This document shows positions 4,690-5,989 of a stretch of 5,989 nucleotides of DNA, piece by piece (positions within the stretch are counted from its first letter, which is position 1; each line of letters begins with the position of its first letter). Position numbers and translations under genes: made by a program. The DNA is from an uncultured Clostridia bacterium. GTDB lineage: Bacteria; Bacillota_A; Clostridia; Christensenellales; CAG-138. The notes below the pieces were generated by a model, which was given only the letters and a program-made list of their open reading frames with translations, searched no databases and was not told the origin of the DNA. The DNA lies in assembly GCA_946539625.1 (NCBI GenBank), contig CAMNHT010000090.1, positions 1 to 5,989 on the forward strand, given 5' to 3'.

Positions 4690-5943
4690 ATGAAACGACT
4701 GATTTGCATTCTGTTTGCCGCGCTGCTGCTTTGCGCATGCACGGTGAACGCAAGACCGACTTCCCCGGCTGCCGAGCCGAGCGAAGCGCCTGAACCGCTT
4801 CCCGATTTCCCGATCCCCGCGATCACGGGCTATACGGGCTTTTCCGACGTGCTTTCCGCAAAGCTGCTGGACGGCACGCAGAACAGGAATCTGTCGCCGA
4901 TCAGCGTTTACCTTGCGCTTGCGATGACCGCGGAAGGCGCGAAGGGCGACACACAGACGGACATGCTGAAGCTTTTAGGCTGCGGCACGGTCGAGGAGCT
5001 CCGCAGCATCTGCGGTGCAATGCTTGAAGCGCTTTCGATCGACACGGAGGACAGCTCGCTTGATATCGCGGATTCGATCTGGATGGCGGATCGGAACGGT
5101 GCTCTGACCTTCCGCGAGGATTACCTCAAAGCGCTCGCCGACACCTACCGTTCCGAAGCCAACGCGGTGGATTTTGCAAATGCGGAAACCGGCAGGCAGA
5201 TCGCGGACTGGATCCGCGTCCATACGCATGACAAGATCACGCTGTCGCCGGAAGACTTCCGATTTGATCCCGAAACGGTCGCGGTCCTGATCAACACGAT
5301 CTACCTGAAGGACGCGTGGCGCGACGAGTTTTATGAAGGCGCGACAGCCTCCGGCACATTCGATGGGCTTTCGGGCGCGCTGACCGTCGATTACATGCAT
5401 CGCTATGACAGCGACTCCGCGATCATGCAGGGCGACGGCTTTCTGCGCTATTCCCTGCCGCTGCTGCGTGTCGGACGCATGACGTTTGTGCTGCCCGACG
5501 AAGGCACGCCTCTTTCCGATCTTCTGGGCACGCCCGAAAAGCTCGACGCGCTGCTGCACAGCGGCGAATCTTTGGAAGCGCATGTCGACGTGAAGGTGCC
5601 GAAGTTCAGATTTGAGGATCAGATCGAACTGAACGACGTGTTGATCGCGCTTGGGCTTGCGCGCGCGTTCGATCCGAACCGTGCGGACTTTTCCGGCATG
5701 TGCGTCGATAAGGATGACATTTTTATCTCGAAGGTGCTGCAGGGCTCGTTCATCGGCGTAGATGAAAAAGGCGTCGAGGCGGCGGCTTATACGATGGTCG
5801 CAATGGTGGATGGCATGGCGATGCCGCGGGAGCTTCCTGAAATCGACTTCCATCTCACCCGCCCGTTCCTCTATGCGATCGAATCGTACGACGGCACGGT
5901 GCTGTTTATCGGCACGGTGACCGCGCCCACGAACGCAGAATAA
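4690..5943 (+). CDS. Serpin 3: membrane-anchored lipoprotein serine protease inhibitor
   Basis: This 417-aa serpin is closest to serpin 1. The ATG at 4690 follows AAAGGA (4674-4679) by 10 nt. Residues 1-17 form the lipoprotein signal, ending LCAC with lipidated Cys17; the nearby Cys15 fits the lipobox less well. A short Pro/Glu/Ala tether runs to about 45, and the serpin domain follows. Landmarks are NLSPISVYLALAM (Asn67), the CX9C pair shared with serpin 1, NTIYLKDAW (breach Trp210), MTFVLPDEG, DFSGMCVD, the hinge GVEAAAYT (Gly361 = P15), FHLTRPFLYAI and VLFIGTVTAPTNAE. Gln351 sits at the alpha-1-antitrypsin His334 position. The canonical P1-P1' is Gly375-Met376; a shift of one residue would make Met the P1, as in alpha-1-antitrypsin. 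It has its own promoter element and a terminator just upstream, and a hairpin follows the stop. It is expected on the outer membrane surface as an inhibitor of an unknown serine or cysteine protease. Confidence 0.93.
   Translation: MKRLICILFAALLLCACTVNARPTSPAAEPSEAPEPLPDFPIPAITGYTGFSDVLSAKLLDGTQNRNLSPISVYLALAMTAEGAKGDTQTDMLKLLGCGTVEELRSICGAMLEALSIDTEDSSLDIADSIWMADRNGALTFREDYLKALADTYRSEANAVDFANAETGRQIADWIRVHTHDKITLSPEDFRFDPETVAVLINTIYLKDAWRDEFYEGATASGTFDGLSGALTVDYMHRYDSDSAIMQGDGFLRYSLPLLRVGRMTFVLPDEGTPLSDLLGTPEKLDALLHSGESLEAHVDVKVPKFRFEDQIELNDVLIALGLARAFDPNRADFSGMCVDKDDIFISKVLQGSFIGVDEKGVEAAAYTMVAMVDGMAMPRELPEIDFHLTRPFLYAIESYDGTVLFIGTVTAPTNAE
5770..5847 (+). other. Reactive-centre loop of serpin 3
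   Basis: The segment covers 26 codons, the same length as in serpin 1. After the shared hinge the loop reads MVAMVDGMAMPRELPEID. Against serpin 1 it keeps only MV, M, one Pro, one Leu and the final Asp, while the strands on either side are nearly identical. The Met/Ala/Val/Gly character around the scissile position would suit an elastase-like protease, but this is a guess. Confidence 0.75.
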
Positions 5944-5957
5944 CCCCTGCCCCCGTG

Positions 5958-5985
5958 TTCCGGTTTTGCCCCCTCAAAGCCGGAA
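5958..5985 (+). terminator. Candidate terminator hairpin after serpin 3, cut by window edge
   Basis: An 11-pair stem (5958-5968 with 5975-5985, one G-U) encloses a CCCCCT loop and begins 15 nt after the serpin 3 stop, as after serpin 1. The four bases left in the window (GCGT) show no T-tract, so it could be an attenuator-like or bidirectional structure instead. Confidence 0.5.
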
Positions 5986-5989
5986 GCGT

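Noticed and set aside
4975..5853. Long open frame on the minus strand (292 codons) antisense to serpin 3
   Set aside because: It has the same Arg/His-rich composition as the other antisense frames, arises from GC-rich third positions opposite a clear serpin, and has no start signal.

Overview
The window looks like a GC-rich chromosomal segment from a Bacillota (Clostridia-type) bacterium, probably an anaerobic, gut-type lineage. This rests on the strong GAAAGGAG ribosome binding sites, the Gram-positive style lipoprotein signals, the pairing of imidazolonepropionase with a stand-alone formimidoyl-THF cyclodeaminase, and bacterial serpins. The taxonomy is an inference, and no marker gene is present to fix it.

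Layout: all five genes are on the + strand. Positions 1-1779 are the end of a histidine-degradation (hut) operon: the 3' part of hutI (imidazolonepropionase, 5' end outside the window) and, 33 nt later, fchA (formimidoyltetrahydrofolate cyclodeaminase). HutI makes N-formimino-L-glutamate. A glutamate formimidoyltransferase not seen here would move the formimino group to tetrahydrofolate, and FchA would release ammonia to give 5,10-methenyl-THF.

Positions 1780-5943 hold three consecutive paralogous genes for membrane-anchored lipoprotein serpins (466, 417 and 417 aa). Each has its own ribosome binding site and its own candidate promoter. Serpins 1 and 2 are each followed by a rho-independent terminator, and serpin 3 by a hairpin cut by the window edge. 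The array is therefore a set of near-complete promoter-gene-terminator cassettes rather than one operon. Serpins 1 and 3 are the closer pair; serpin 2 is more divergent.

Two observations stand out. First, the three serpins keep the same scaffold and the same RCL hinge (GVEAAAYT) but differ almost completely in the bait part of the reactive-centre loop. This looks like a surface-displayed multi-specificity protease-inhibitor array. Second, each serpin is preceded by a bipartite element with identical internal spacing: TGCAACCAAAT - 10 nt - GCGGTATTAT for serpins 1 and 3, and a degenerate version for serpin 2. It resembles an extracytoplasmic-function (ECF) sigma factor promoter, suggesting that the array is an envelope-stress or protease-stress regulon. 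The serpin 1 copy is embedded in the last codons of fchA.

No tRNA, rRNA, CRISPR, insertion sequence or phage gene was seen. There is no gene-free stretch longer than about 110 bases.
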